64,000 bases of DNA, from the NCBI GenBank assembly GCA_037783545.1, contig JBBELK010000165.1, positions 868,001 through 932,000 on the forward strand, read 5' to 3'. Positions within the stretch are counted from its first letter, which is position 1; every line of letters begins with the position of its first letter. The position numbers were made by a program, and so were the translations under genes. Below are positions 41,395 to 53,402 of this stretch, piece by piece. Source of the DNA: Henricia sp. BOLD:AAB3569. Taxonomy: Eukaryota > Echinodermata > Asteroidea > Spinulosida > Echinasteridae. Under the pieces are notes generated by a model that saw only the letters and a program-made list of their open reading frames with translations, made no database searches and was not told where the DNA came from.

Positions 41395-44000
41395 TTTTTT
41401 TTTTTTTCTTCTTTTTCCACTCAAACGTTTCCAGAGCTTTTCTTCAAAACGGTTCAAGCTATCAACTTGAAACTTGGTAGGAACATCAACCCCAATGTGA
41501 AGGTGTGCATTGAAGTGTGACGTCACTGTGACGTCATCAGGTATCAAATTACAAGCCAAAAATGACCAAAATATGCATATGTTAAAATGCTTCCGTCTGG
41601 AAAACCACGTGACCCATGATCTTCGTATTTGACAGGCTTATATATCAGATCATGGCCTACAATTTTCTTTGTGTGGGCATTTTCATCTGACCCTTCCTTC
41701 TGGGGTCAATCTGAGGTCAAAGTTCAACGAAAACGAAAATCTCAATTTTTGCACTTATTGAGCAACAATGCCCATCAAACCAAGCTGAATCTTTAAGTAA
41801 CTAGGTACAGGCATAGGTCCTATGGCAGACTTTCACCAGCGTGTATAATATTATGATGGCATCAAGCGTGACGTCATCGTGACGTCATCAAGTATCAAAT
41901 TACACCCCCCAAAAAACCAAAATATGCATATTTTAAAATGCTTCCGTCTTGAAAACCACGTGACCCATGATCTTCGTATTTGGCAGGTTTATAGATGACA
42001 TTCTGTTCTACAATTTTCTTTGTGTGGGCATTGTCATCTGACCCTTCCTTCTGGGGTCAATTGGAGGTCAAAGTTCAACGAAACTGAGAATCTCAGTTTT
42101 TACACTTACCAGTAACAATGCCCATCAAACCAAGCTGAATCGTTAGTAAATTAGATACAGACATAGGCCCTACGGCAGACTTTCACCAGAATGTATAGTA
42201 TCATGATGGCATCAAGTGTGACGTAATCATGACGTCATCAGGTGTCAAATTACAAAAATTCAAAGGTTATTATTTCCAAAATTCATATCTCAAGAACCGT
42301 AATAGATACTTGAACAATTCTTTCACAACATGATAAGTCTAAATGAACTGAACAAATCATACAATGTCATGACCCCTGTGTGACGCCTACTTCCGGTCCA
42401 AACCGGAAGTTGTTCGAAAATGTGCATTTTTTAAAGCGTTTTGAATGCAAATAGATTCAAAGTGGTAGTGAATTTGACCATATTTCTACGGAACGAAATG
42501 TTTCCACACATGTGGACTTTTTGACTATACCATTGGTGACGTCATCACATGGACGGTAGTTACGTAATGTGGTGTCAAAATACGCAAATTTGGAGCTGAA
42601 TTGTTTAAAAATGCTGTATCTTGAGAACTACAGCAGATATTTGCATGATTCTTTCGCCACATTTAAGAAATTGATGTTTATCAAATTGTTGAACAATTTG
42701 TGCACAACATTGTGACGTCATGATATCGTCACAGGTGTCAAATTACACAAATTAAATGGTTATTATTTCAAAAATTCATATCTTAAGAATCGTAATAGAT
42801 ACTTGAACAATTCTTTCACAGCATGATAGGTCGCAATGAACTGAACAAATCATACAATGGCATGACCCCTGTGTGACCCAAACCTCCGGTCCAAACCGGA
42901 AGAGGTTCGAAAATGTACACCTTTTTAGCATTTTGAATGCAAATAGAGCCAAAGTGGTAGGGAATTTGACCATAGTTCTACGGAACGAAATGTTCCCTCA
43001 CATGTGGACTTTATGACTACATATATACCACTGATGACGTCATCACGTGCACGGTGGTTACGTAATGTGGAGAAGTTATTTGTTGGGTCCCTTGATAATT
43101 AAGCTAACTCAGTCGTTTGAGGGCGCTATGCCAAGCCTCCACTAATCTGACGATTTGCGCCCATATATAGTGCTGGACTTCTAATAATAGAACTTGTATC
43201 AAGGCGGCCTGTCTCGGGTCAGAGGTCATAATGTCTGGGCCACACGGCCAATGATATACACGTACGTGCGCGAGTAGTGAATAAGTCAGACAGACGATAC
43301 ATAATAAGCAGGGCTTGATTTACAACCGAGACAATTGGACTTTTGAAGATGTAAAACTGCTAGTTTCCGTGGCATCATCGCCAGGAAAGTTGAATAAACA
43401 CTAGATAGCACAAGGACATTTACTTTTGGTGACTTAGCTGTTGTATCTTGGGTGTAATTATTTACGGCTAGCCTTAGTCGGCGGACCAGAGTAAATATGT
43501 CTTCTCCCCGAAAACTGTTAATGTGACATGCTGGAAATCGTTGCTGTGTTGGAAATAAAATGGACATGGTGGACCGCAACTCAAGTTGACTGAAGCGTCA
43601 GTTTAATCTAGATGCAATTGAACCCCAACTCCCCATACGGCGATATACTACAGTAATATGATCTCAAATGACAAAATCTTTAGAACTGTAATAGATATTG
43701 AAAAGATTCTTTCACCACATATAGGCCTAGGCCTATATGTCAAAACTTGTTCTTCAGTAGATACTTGAACAATCTGTGCACACAATAGTAACGTTATGAT
43801 GAGATTGACAATTATGACGTCATCAGATACACAATTTTAGCGTTGAATAGTCAGAGTCATGTCTTGAGAATTCCAATACTTTTTCAACATCAAACAACTC
43901 AAGTTTTCAAACAATTTAAAACTGTGTCGTCATCATCATTTCAATGTTTATGTCACCCGATCACCTTGCGTTTGTAAAAAACACAAACGCGAAGCTCTAG
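41395..44000 (+). mobile_element. Helentron/HINE unit 7 (mosaic)
   Basis: No 5' hairpin. The left half matches unit 1 (TTTTTTAAAGCG at 42425; CATCACATGGACGGTAGTT at 42543); from about 42640 (TTTGCATGATTC, AAGAAATTGATG, TATCTTAAGAATCG, ATCAAGGCGGCC) it matches unit 3. The exchange point lies between about 42565 and 42640. Confidence 0.88.
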
Positions 44001-46625
44001 TTTTTTTTTTTTTTTTCTTCTTTTTCCACTCAAATGTTTCCAGAGCTTTTCTTCAAAACGGTTCAAGCTATCAACTTGAAACTTTGTAGGAACATCAACC
44101 CCAATGTGAAGGTGTGCATACAAGTGTGACGTCATTGTGACGTCATCGGGTGTCAAATTACAACCCAAAAATTACTAAAATATGCATGTTTTAAAATGCT
44201 TCCGTCTGGAAAACCACGTGACCCATGATTTTCGTATTCAGCAGGCTTATAGATAAGATCATGGCCTACAATTTTCTTCGTGTGGGCATTTTCATCTGAC
44301 CCTTCCTTCTGGGGTCAATTTGAGGTCAAAGTTCAACGAAAACGAAAATCTCAATTTTTGCACTTATTGAGCAACAATGCCCATCAAACCAAGCTTAATC
44401 TTTAAGTAACTAAGTACAGGCATAGGTCCTATGGCAGACTTTCACCAGCGTGTCTAATATTATGATGGCATCAAGCGTGACGTCATCGTGACGTCATCAA
44501 GTATCAAATTACACCCCCCAAAAACTAAAATATGCATATTTTAAAATGCTTCCGTCTTGAAAACCACGTGACCCAGGATCTTCGTATTTGGCAGGTTTAT
44601 AGATGACATGCTGTGCTACAATTTTCTTTGTGTGGGCATTTTCATCTGACCCTTCCTTCTGGGGTCAATTGGAGGTCAAAGTTCAACGAAACTGAGAATC
44701 TCAGTTTTTACACTTACCAGCAACAATGCCCATCAAACCAAGCTGAATCGTTAGTAAATTAGATACAGACATAGGCCCTACGGCAGACTTTCACCAGAAT
44801 GTATAGTATCATGATGGCATCAAGTGTGACGTAATCATGACGTCATCAGGTGTCAAATTACAAAAAACTAAAGGTTATTATTTCCAAAATTCATATCTCA
44901 AGAACCGTAATAGATACTTGAACAATTCTTTCACAACATGATAAGTCTAAATGAACTGAACAAATCATACAATGTCATGACCCCTGTGTGATGCCTACTT
45001 CCGGTCCAAACCGGAAGTTGTTCGAAAATGTGCATTTTTTTAAGCGTTTTGAATGCAAATAGATTCAAAGTGGTAGTGAATTTGACCATATTTCTACGGA
45101 ACGAAATGTTTCCACACATGTGGACTTTTTGACTATATCATTGGTGACGTCATCACATGGACGGTAGTTACGTAATGTGGTGTCAAAATACGCAAATTTG
45201 GAGCTGAATTGTTTAAAAATGCTGTATATTGAGAACTACAGCAGATATTTGCATGATTCTTTCGCCACATTTAAGAACTTGATGTTTATCAAATTGTTGA
45301 ACAATTTGTGCACAACATTGTGACGTCATGATATCGTCACAGGTGTCAAATTACAAAAATTAAATGGTTATTATTTCAAAAATTCATATCTCAAGAATCG
45401 TAATAGACACTTTAACAATTCTTTCACAGCATGATAGGTCGCAATGAACTGAACAAATCATACAATGGCATAACCCCTGTGTGACCCAAACCTCCGGTCC
45501 AAACCGGAAGAGGTTCGAAAATGTACACTTTTTTTAGCATTTTGAATGCAAATAGAGCCAAAGTGGTAGGGAATTTGACCATAGTTCTACGGAACGAAAT
45601 GTTCCCTCACATGTGGACTTTATGACTACATATATACCACTGATGACGTCATCACGTGCACGGTGGTTACGTAATGTGGAGAAATTATTTGTTGGGTCCC
45701 TTGATAATTAAGCTAACTCAGTCGTTTGAGGGCGCTATGCCAAGCCTCCACTAATCTGAAGATTTGCGCCCATATATAGTGCTCGACTTCTAATAATAGA
45801 ACTTGTATCTAGGCAGCCTGTCTCGGGTCAGAGGTCATAATGTATCTTTTTAGGGAGGATGTCTGGGCCACACGGCCAATGATATACACGTACGTGCGCG
45901 AGTAGTGAATAAGTCAGACAGACGAGACATAATAAGCAGGGATTGATTTACAACCGAGAAAATTTGACTTTTGAAGATGTAAAACTGCTAGTTTCCGTGG
46001 CATCATCGCCAGGAAAGTTGAATGAACACTTGATAGCACAAGGACATTTACTTTTTGTGACTTAGCTGTTGTATCTTGGGTGTAATTATGTACGGCTAGC
46101 CTTAGTCGGCGGACCAGCGTAAATATGTCTTCTCACCGAAAACTGTGAATGTGACATGCTGGAAATCGTTGCTGTGTTGGAAATAAAATGGACATGGTGG
46201 ACCGCAACTCAAGTTGACTGGAGCGTCAGTTTATTCTAGATGCAATTGAACCCCACCTCCCCACACGGCGATATACTACAGTAATATGATCTCAAATGAC
46301 AAAATCTTTAGAACTGTAATAGATATTGAAAAGATTCTTTCACCACATATAGGCCTAGGCCTACATGTCAAAACTTGTTCTTCAGTAGATACTTGAACAA
46401 TATGTGCACACAATAGTAACGTTATGATGAGCTTGACAATGATGACGTCATCAGATACACAATTTTAGCGTTGAATAGTCAGTCATGTCTTGAGAATTCC
46501 AATACTTTTTTAACATCAAACAACTCAAGTTTTCAAACAATCTCAAAACTGTGTCGTCATCATCATTTCAATGTTTGTCACCCGATCACCTTGCGTTTGT
46601 AAAAAACACAAACGCGAAGCTCTAG
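44001..46625 (+). mobile_element. Helentron/HINE unit 8
   Basis: No 5' hairpin; 3' CTAG at 46622-46625. A C-to-A change in CTTCTCACCG near 46135 creates an early stop in the 97-codon minus-strand frame. Otherwise of the short 2.6-kb class. Confidence 0.88.
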
Positions 46626-47517
46626 TTTTTTTTTTTTTTTTTCTTTTTTTTCTTTTTCCACTCAAACGTTTCCAGAGGTTTTCTTCAAAACGGTTCAAGC
46701 TATCAACTTAAAACTTGGTAGGAACATCAACCCCAATGTGAAGATGTGCATACAAGTGTGACGTCATTGTGACGTCATTAGGTATCAAATTACAAACCAA
46801 AAATGACCAAAATATGCATGTTTTAAAATGCTTCCGTCTAGAAAACCACGTGACCCATGATCTTCGTATTTGACAGGCTTATATATCAGATCATGGCCTA
46901 CAATTTTCTTCGTGTGGGCATTTTCATCTGACCCTTCCTTCTGGGGTCAATCTGAGGTCAAAGTTCAACGAAAACGAAAATCTCAATTTTTGCACTTATT
47001 GAGCAACAATGCCCATCAAACCAAGCTGAATCTTTAAGAAACTAAGTACAGGCATAGGTCCTATAGCAGACTTTCACCAGCGTGTTTAATATTATGATGG
47101 CATCAAGCGTGACGTCATCGTGACGTCATCAAGTATCAAATTACACCTCCCAAAAAACCAAAATATGCATATTTTAAAATGCTTCCGTCTCGAAAACCAG
47201 GTGACCCAGGATCTTCGTATTTGGCAGGTTTATAGATGACATTCTGTGCTACAACTTTCTTTGTGTGGGCATTTTCATCTGACCCTTCCTTCTGGGGTCA
47301 ATTGGAGGTCAAAGTTCAACGAAAACGGAAATCTCAGTTTTTACACTTACCAGTAACAATGCCCATCAAACCAAGCTAAATCGTTAGTATATTAGATACA
47401 GACATAGGCCCTACGGCAGACTTTCACCAGCATGTATAGTATCATGACGTCATCAGGTGTCAAATTACAAAAATTCAAAGGTTATTATTTTCAAAATTCA
47501 TATCTCAAGAACCGTAA
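46626..47517 (+). mobile_element. Helentron/HINE unit 9, left part
   Basis: Starts in T-run without a 5' hairpin and is collinear with the other units through the second ~350-bp monomer, then stops abruptly at AAGAACCGTAATA (47519). It resumes at 49431 after 1.9 kb of unrelated sequence; about 200 bp of element sequence are missing at the gap. Confidence 0.85.
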
Positions 47518-49430
47518 TACTGTTCCACAGACGGACTACTTCTGTTATCGTAAACAGAGAACCCCATATACTCCACACACAGCGCCCGTGGTTACTGCAC
47601 ATTCCTATGGGCACACACAACTTCCGGCGAGTTCGTGTCAGTGGTACACACTTCAACGCTAAAACGAATCGGGCTAAATAAGATCGGAACACTTCGGGTA
47701 AAGATTTGCGCGTTCTGATTGGCCGGTTGGCTTAGAAACGTCATCATCGGAAAAGAGTATGTTTCCAGCTAGCCTGGGGTCCATTCGCGTACAAAATCGA
47801 CCGCGGGTTGCAACTTTTGCGATCAAAAACATTTTTTCTCGTCCATAAAGCGATCCATAATCAACGTGAATCACCAAGCGACAAGGTATGTATACAAAAG
47901 TAGACATTAAACAATCCTACCATACTGACAAAAAGTCCGTAAGGCCTACCATTTGTCGCAAAAATGTACTTTTAGGAGGGCATGTTGAGCAGGAATCCGA
48001 GACTTCGCTCGCGTGCAATGTCCACACCGACGTACGACCGAGTTCCACGCCGTGTGTAGGGCCGGGACGTACGGCGGTGGTGTGCCCACTGCATACGCGA
48101 TGATCTCGTAATTCCCGTGAAACAAGCAATGATGCAGCGTTAGAAAACCTGCGTTTTACGTCAATCTGTGCAAAATTGTGTGCCAATTTTGTAACTGATA
48201 TTGAATTTATTAACATTCAAAGACAATACGTGATATCAGATACACCAATTAAAGATATTTAGTTGTTACTTAACAAATGAAGGCAAATAATTTGTTGAGT
48301 AATATTATTCTTTGTCAATTATTTTTGCAGCTTTTCTGTGGTCCTCGTCCTGTGACATACCACCAGTGAGCCTGAAGATGAAAAAGGGTAGTACGAGTCC
48401 CTTGATGATGCAGAATCGTCATCCATAGTTGAGCCTCCTGCCCGTAGTAACATCTGTAATTACTATTATTTGTAAAGATTTAAATATAACCTCTAGGCTC
48501 CACATCCGTTTGTTTTGATCAAAACATAAATTATTTATCTCTGAAGAATAATACGTCATTCTCTTCTCTGTTTTGTATTTAATGTAACTTTGTAAGCAAT
48601 TTGGAAAGTTGTACAGTTTGTGTGTGGATGCGCTACCTGTCATTCTTTTTTGCTGCCCTCAATCCACACCTCTCCAAAATAGTATTGGCTTGGTAATTAA
48701 CACATACAGTGATTGATTATGTCAATTAAATTATTGATGCAAGTCCCAATCTTGACTATAGACAGATTTGATTATATCAGTATCTCTTATCAATCTATTT
48801 TTCAACATTAATTGGGGAAAAATAAGGTTCCCTTAACAATCAACATTTTTGCATAAATTATGCAAATTATGGAATTTCAATATAAACTAATTATCTGTAG
48901 TTAAGCAGGTTTGATTATTACAATGTCTTGCATCATTTAATTAAAGTAAATACTTTAATTAAATGATGCAAGATGCATTGTAATAATCAAACCTGCTTAA
49001 GATAAATTTGAGAAAAATGAGTTTTCCCTTGAAAATTGACCGTTTTTGCATAAATTATTAATTTATTATGCAAATGAGGTATTTAAAATATAAATTAATT
49101 ATCTGTCCTTGTACATATATTAATAACTGTTGTTTGTACCAACTTTGGGCCATCCAGGATAGAGTTGAGCAAAGATATATAACCAAAAGTATAAGCCACA
49201 GTGACCATTGTCGGTGCCAAATTAGAAATAAAGAAAAACATAGGATAACCTTTGACCTGCCGATGAATTTTTACCCTGTTTTCAATTATCCAAACCGACT
49301 GTAGCTTCGCAATGCAAAATCCGATTTGAAAAAAATAAACAGATTTCTTCTAGTCAATAACCACTCTTTCAATTGACACTGATTTTAAATCGATGTGGGC
49401 TTTAAAATAAAAGGGTTGAAACTGCCTAAA
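47518..49430. other. 1.9-kb foreign segment splitting unit 9
   Basis: The left part (47520-47890) is CpG-rich with AACTTCCGGCG (ETS-like) and GATTGGCC (CCAAT-box-like), then CAAG|GTATGTATAC as a possible donor at 47884. At 48320-48331 TTATTTTTGCAG is a possible acceptor, followed by an acidic, Ser-rich coding-like stretch in broken frames. The right part (48700-49300) is AT-rich with direct repeats and a palindrome. It could be a second captured host fragment plus a MITE; no gene is identified. Confidence 0.35.
48773..49107. repeat. Direct repeats flanking a perfect 100-bp palindrome
   Basis: The palindrome at 48901-49000 begins TTAAGCAGGTTTGATTATTA and ends with its complement (one small indel). 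It is flanked by two diverged direct repeats, about 48815-48900 and 49010-49107, sharing TTTTTGCATAAATTAT, TATGCAAAT and AATTAATTATCTGT. Looks like a MITE inserted in or duplicated with its flank. Confidence 0.75.
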
Positions 49431-50029
49431 GAAATGTTTCCACACATGTGGACCTTTTGACTATACCATTGGTGACGTCATGACATGGACGGTGGTTACG
49501 TAATGTGGTGTCAAATTACGCAAATTTGGAGCCGAGATGTTTTAAAATGCTGTATCTTGAAAACTACAACAGATATTGGTATGATTCCTTCGCCACATTT
49601 AACAACTTGATGTTCAACATATTGTTCAACAATTTGTGCACAAAATTGTGACGTCATGATGTCGTCACAGGTGTCACATTACAAGATTTCAAAGATTATT
49701 ATTTCAACAATTCATATCTCAAAACGGTGCAAGCTATCAACCCCCAGCTATGGCGGATATGCAGGGAGGAGATATTAGTTACCGGATTACTGTATACAGC
49801 AGCCGATTTCACGAAACTTTACGCAATTGCGCAAGTCCACCTACGCCATAAGTTATTGCGCAAGTAATGGCGTAAGTGGACTTGCGCAATTGAGTAAAGT
49901 TTCGTGAAATCGGCTGCTGAACTTCCATTTTTGCCATTCCACAGGTGATAACAACGTCTGAAATTCATCACAAAATGTTCATTTACCCCGATCACCTGGC
50001 GTTTGTAACAACAAACGTCATACCTCTAG
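49431..50029 (+). mobile_element. Helentron/HINE unit 9, right part with variant tail
   Basis: Resumes at AAATGTTTCCACACATGTGG and follows unit 5: TTGTGACGTCATGATGTCG, then CAAGCTATCAACCCCC, the palindromic MITE (49797-49919), CCCCGATCACCTGG, the hairpin GCGTTTGT/ACAAACGT, and CTAG at 50026-50029. The array ends here; TTCTATATTG follows rather than a T-run. Confidence 0.88.
49797..49919. mobile_element. 123-bp palindromic MITE, copy 2
   Basis: Same length and position within the tail as 38551-38673, with two visible substitutions (CCACCTACGCC and AATTGAGTAAAG). Shared position shows it was present in the ancestor of units 5 and 9. Confidence 0.92.
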
Positions 50030-50448
50030 TTCTATATTGAACTGCGCTGACCCTTGGCCAGATGTTATTTTAACCAGTTGACGCCAGGACTATTTTGGGC
50101 CAAAACGTACCAATTCAGGTCAAGCACCACAAATACCGACTCTTGAGAGTCATTTCTATATTCATTGTATGAATCTTCTCACCAAACGATCATACTTTGC
50201 AACACTCAGAGGCTAGGCGGCCACCATGGAGTAAAACTCCATACACTGGCCGTCCACAGCCGTCAAGTTCAAGTCACGGTGTGTACAAAATTAATAATGG
50301 TGGACAATTGACGTGTTTATACGTCAACCGTGAAAGACAGCGGCAAAGCTGACATTTTAACTCGTCAACCGCCCCTGTAAACTATACATTGCCAAAACGT
50401 GTTTACACGTCCTCCGGCGTCAAATGGTTAAGATTAATTATATATTCT

Positions 50449-51415
50449 TAAAGGAACACGTTGCCTTCGGGTTGCGCTTTATTGGGCGTTTTTGGGCTAT
50501 TACAAGCGTTTGAAGTATAATGAGCACGATCTGAAAGATGTTTAAAAAGTAGAATATAATGATCCACACAAACGTGCCTTAGAAATGCTTCAATTTTGCG
50601 TAATGTCTCGAAGCAGCACGCTCCGCCATTTATGGGAGTCAAAATCTTGACTCCCATAAATGGCGGAGAAATTATATTAGTCTTATTTCCAGTCGCAGCT
50701 GTTGAAATACTTCTGAACAATTATTTCTATCGGTTTGTCCCATGACAATATTCTTACCCTGATTGGCGAGGTTTTGGTTTTTTTCTTTTTTGACGCGTCT
50801 GCTGTGTTCTCTTGACGATCCATTTTTTGACAGCCAGTCTGTGTGTGTGTGTGTGTGTGGGGTGTCGTTGAAACCTGGAGGTCGGATGTAGAATTTGTTG
50901 TGACCGTGTAGTACATGCTACAACCTACCTCCGGCTTGTTATTTTAATACTGCGAAGCTCCGGGCCACCGTCAACGCACCAACTACACGTTAGCAAAAAC
51001 AATCTACCTCCGGGTACCTTTGGGTATCTCCGACCACCTCCGACTTCCGGGTTTTATAAATTTCCGTGTGTGTGTGTGTGTTTACATTTCACACATGTCT
51101 CGGGAGGCGGAGAATGGTATGGTACCTTGCGTTCATCTGATAGGTTTACCTGACCACTGGCTACGGCGCCAACCTAACTCCTGCTCGTCGCTGCATTTTG
51201 CCCACTACCCGGACGATCGTATTGACGGCTTGAAATACGTATACATTTCGCGGGACATGTAGTGGGGGTCAGAGGTCAGTGTTTGTTTTTTTAATTACCA
51301 TTCACTAATTATAACACATTAAATGTGTTTTATTGCAAGAACAACTCTTAATAAGTATAAGGAACACCCTCAAACGTGAGATTTCGTGAAATCTGAAGGC
51401 AACGTGTTCCTTTAA
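50449..51415. mobile_element. TIR element with TTAAAGGAACACGTTGCC ends, ~965 bp
   Basis: TTAAAGGAACACGTTGCCTT at the left pairs with AAGGCAACGTGTTCCTTTAA at the right. It contains a perfect palindrome around 50623-50668 (CTCCGCCATTTATGGGAGTC and complement) and two (GT)n runs (50838-50859, 51065-51082). No transposase frame. I associate this repeat end with echinoderm genomes, from memory only. Confidence 0.85.
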
Positions 51416-51687
51416 GTGAAAATACAGAGATAGAGCTTGTCTTTCTAAAACTTGAGGTTTTTTTTCGTAAGGATTTAAAATCTCTGTATAGGACAAAGCT
51501 GTTGCAAGTTGCTCAATAAAATTGTCAATCCTTGTTTACATGATCTAATTGTTTTGTTTAAATCCATTCATTAGGATCAAAGTAGTAGACAGGTAGTAGA
51601 GGCCTACATACATTTACATGATTTCAGACATAACCTTAATGTGTTTTTTTTGCGCCAAAGCCTGTATTTTGTTCATATATGACCCCA

Positions 51688-51984
51688 GAGTTGTTGTTGT
51701 TGTTGTTGTTGATTTCGTGGCATCTTCGGCAACTAAGGGTTTTTATGCCATCAATTATACGGTTTTAGCTTTAACTATACGTTATATCAACCTCAGATGA
51801 CGAAGACGGAGATGCAGTTTTAGAAATGGGAAGAAAACCCCAACAGAAATCCCCTGGGGGAAAACCCACGCGGTCAAGCAGGGGCTGCAAACCCAATCCA
51901 CATACACGCCGTGGAATCAAACCTGGGACGCCAGAGGTGAAAGGCGGAGAAAGAACCACTACCGTAACGCCAACCCGACCGCCA
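51688..51984 (-). mobile_element. tRNA-derived SINE with (AAC)n tail, copy 2
   Basis: Same family and almost the same length as 2362-2658: (GTT)n tail complement at 51691-51711, GGCATCTTCGGCAACTAAGG, then the B-box region near 51910 (GAATCAAACCTGGGACG, diverged) and CAACCCGACCGCC at the head. Confidence 0.8.
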
Positions 51985-52132
51985 ATTTCCCCAGTGTCTG
52001 TTTTAGCCGCCAGCACAGCACGCCATGTGAACAAGCCACAGCACGCGAAACAGAACCCAAGTGAACGTTAACGTGGATGAAGTGCAAGATACAAGCCGGC
52101 CATATTAGTCAGGTTCGTTGTGTAATTTCGCT

Positions 52133-52245
52133 CACTTTTTTTGGAGATTAGATAAACTATACATTTTTGAAAACTCCAGAAAATTACAAACCGGAAAACA
52201 TATGTTTCCATTTGCCCGAAGGCCTGTATGGCAGCCATCTTGGAT
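52133..52245 (+). repeat. Left arm of a widely spaced inverted repeat
   Basis: CACTTTTTTTGGAGATTAGA, ACTATACATTTTTGAAAACTCC, GGAAAACATATGTTTCCATTT, GAAGGCCTGTATGGC and CCATCTTGGAT recur in inverted order at about 56740-56858. The 4.7 kb between the arms contains two LINE fragments and a SINE. Either two inverted copies of one repeat or the ends of a large element. Confidence 0.7.
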
Positions 52246-52445
52246 TTTTAAAAATAGCGTCTTTCAGGTGGGATTTTTGTAGTATTTCTGCACTTAAATG
52301 ATACAAAATTATATTTTGTTGTGGCTAAACCTATATTTTTTGGTACAAGGAATCAAGTCATGCTAATTACAAAATGGTACCAGACTGTCAAAGACACTGG
52401 TGTGGGCCGCCATCTTAGATTTTGTTAGAATTAAACTGCAGGAAG

Positions 52446-52665
52446 TGCCGTGGCCGAGCGGTTTAGGTTAACAATTCTCAAACTGGAGGTGGAAACACAT
52501 TCAAGTTGTAGCCTCGAAACCACTAGTGGCACTTTGGCCCTGATCAAGTTGATTAACCCCGACAGCTCCGTCCTTCGGATGGGATGTAAGCACTTTTAAG
52601 TGTCCCAGAGCATTCATTCGCACAGAGAAGGAGATTCTCCCCTGTGTTTCTGGCTTGGCTTGGTT
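52446..52665 (+). mobile_element. tRNA-derived SINE, + strand copy
   Basis: It starts GTGCCGTGGCCGAGCGGTTT, the same tRNA-like A-box head as 18474-18845, then a degenerate B box (AGTTGTAGCCTCGAAACCACT), then the shared body with TCCGTCCTTCGGATGGGATG and CCCAGAGCATTC. The tail is not clear. Confidence 0.65.
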
Positions 52666-52952
52666 GCCTAAGGGCCTCCCTCGGCTTTAGGCCTACATGG
52701 ATTCTGTGAAGTCTGTCACCATGACCAATTATGCACAAACATTGCACCTGGGTATCATGGATTATCTTGTGGCTATGGATTTAAGCACTACAGTCGAAAC
52801 CTATGTAGGTTAACAAGAAGCTGGAGTTATGATCTTAATCTTGATGAGTACATGAGGAGTCTCAGTGCCATCAGTTGTAAAAGTCATTCCGTAGTGGATC
52901 AAGGAACTCTTGCTGAGCGCTGGCAGCCTGTCCCCACACTCTGATCTGGACC

Positions 52953-53249
52953 CTAAGGACTCATAATTTCCATCGTCTCGGCAAATATCACGGCGTCATC
53001 GGCGAAGTCCAGATCGGTGATCTGAACATCTCCAAACGACACTCCACAGTCGGTTCCTCCCACCATCCGTCCCATAATCCAGTCCATGCAAGTGTTGAAA
53101 AGTGACAGGGCCAATACGCATCCCTGCCTCACTCCAGTATTAACTGGAAAGAAGTCAGAGATGCCACTGCCGCACTTCACATCACTCTCTGTTCCGGAGT
53201 ACAGGGAGGCGATGAGATGCACCAACCGAGGAGGGATTCCAAAGGGCAT
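52953..53249 (-). pseudogene. LINE reverse transcriptase core fragment
   Basis: IPPRLVHLIASLYSG, GVRQGC and DFADDAVIFAE are RT motifs; the catalytic pair is intact in FADD, but the frame ends soon after. Confidence 0.85.
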
Positions 53250-53402
53250 CCTTACTGACTGAGTCGAACGCCTTTTTGATGTTGATGTAGGCTAGCTGGC
53301 ATCAGCCTACATGTACGATTGAACTCACAAAAGCGCTCAGTGAAGATCCGGAGGGCCAAAATGCGGTCTACAGTGGACCTCTTCAGAGTGAACCCGGGCT
53401 AC

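Larger units (their letters stand above)
22730..50029 (+). mobile_element. 27-kb array of Helentron/HINE-type elements, nine units
   Basis: The array has six clustered 5' ends at 22730-23035, two further 5' ends at 31261 and 33940, and nine 3' ends at 27156, 31258, 33933, 36579, 38783, 41394, 44000, 46625 and 50029. All units point the same way. Each body begins TTTTTCCACTCAAACGTTTC and ends CCCGATCACCT, a GCGTTTGT/ACAAACGC hairpin, and CTAG followed by T. The 5' AGGTGATCGG and 3' CCGATCACCT form the asymmetric terminal inverted repeat known from Helentrons and their non-autonomous derivatives. No Rep or helicase coding is present, so all copies depend on an element elsewhere. Confidence 0.8.

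Noticed and set aside
23036..50029. Autonomous Helentron genes (Rep/helicase) within the array.
   Set aside because: No long frame and no Rep or helicase motif on either strand in any unit; the copies are non-autonomous.
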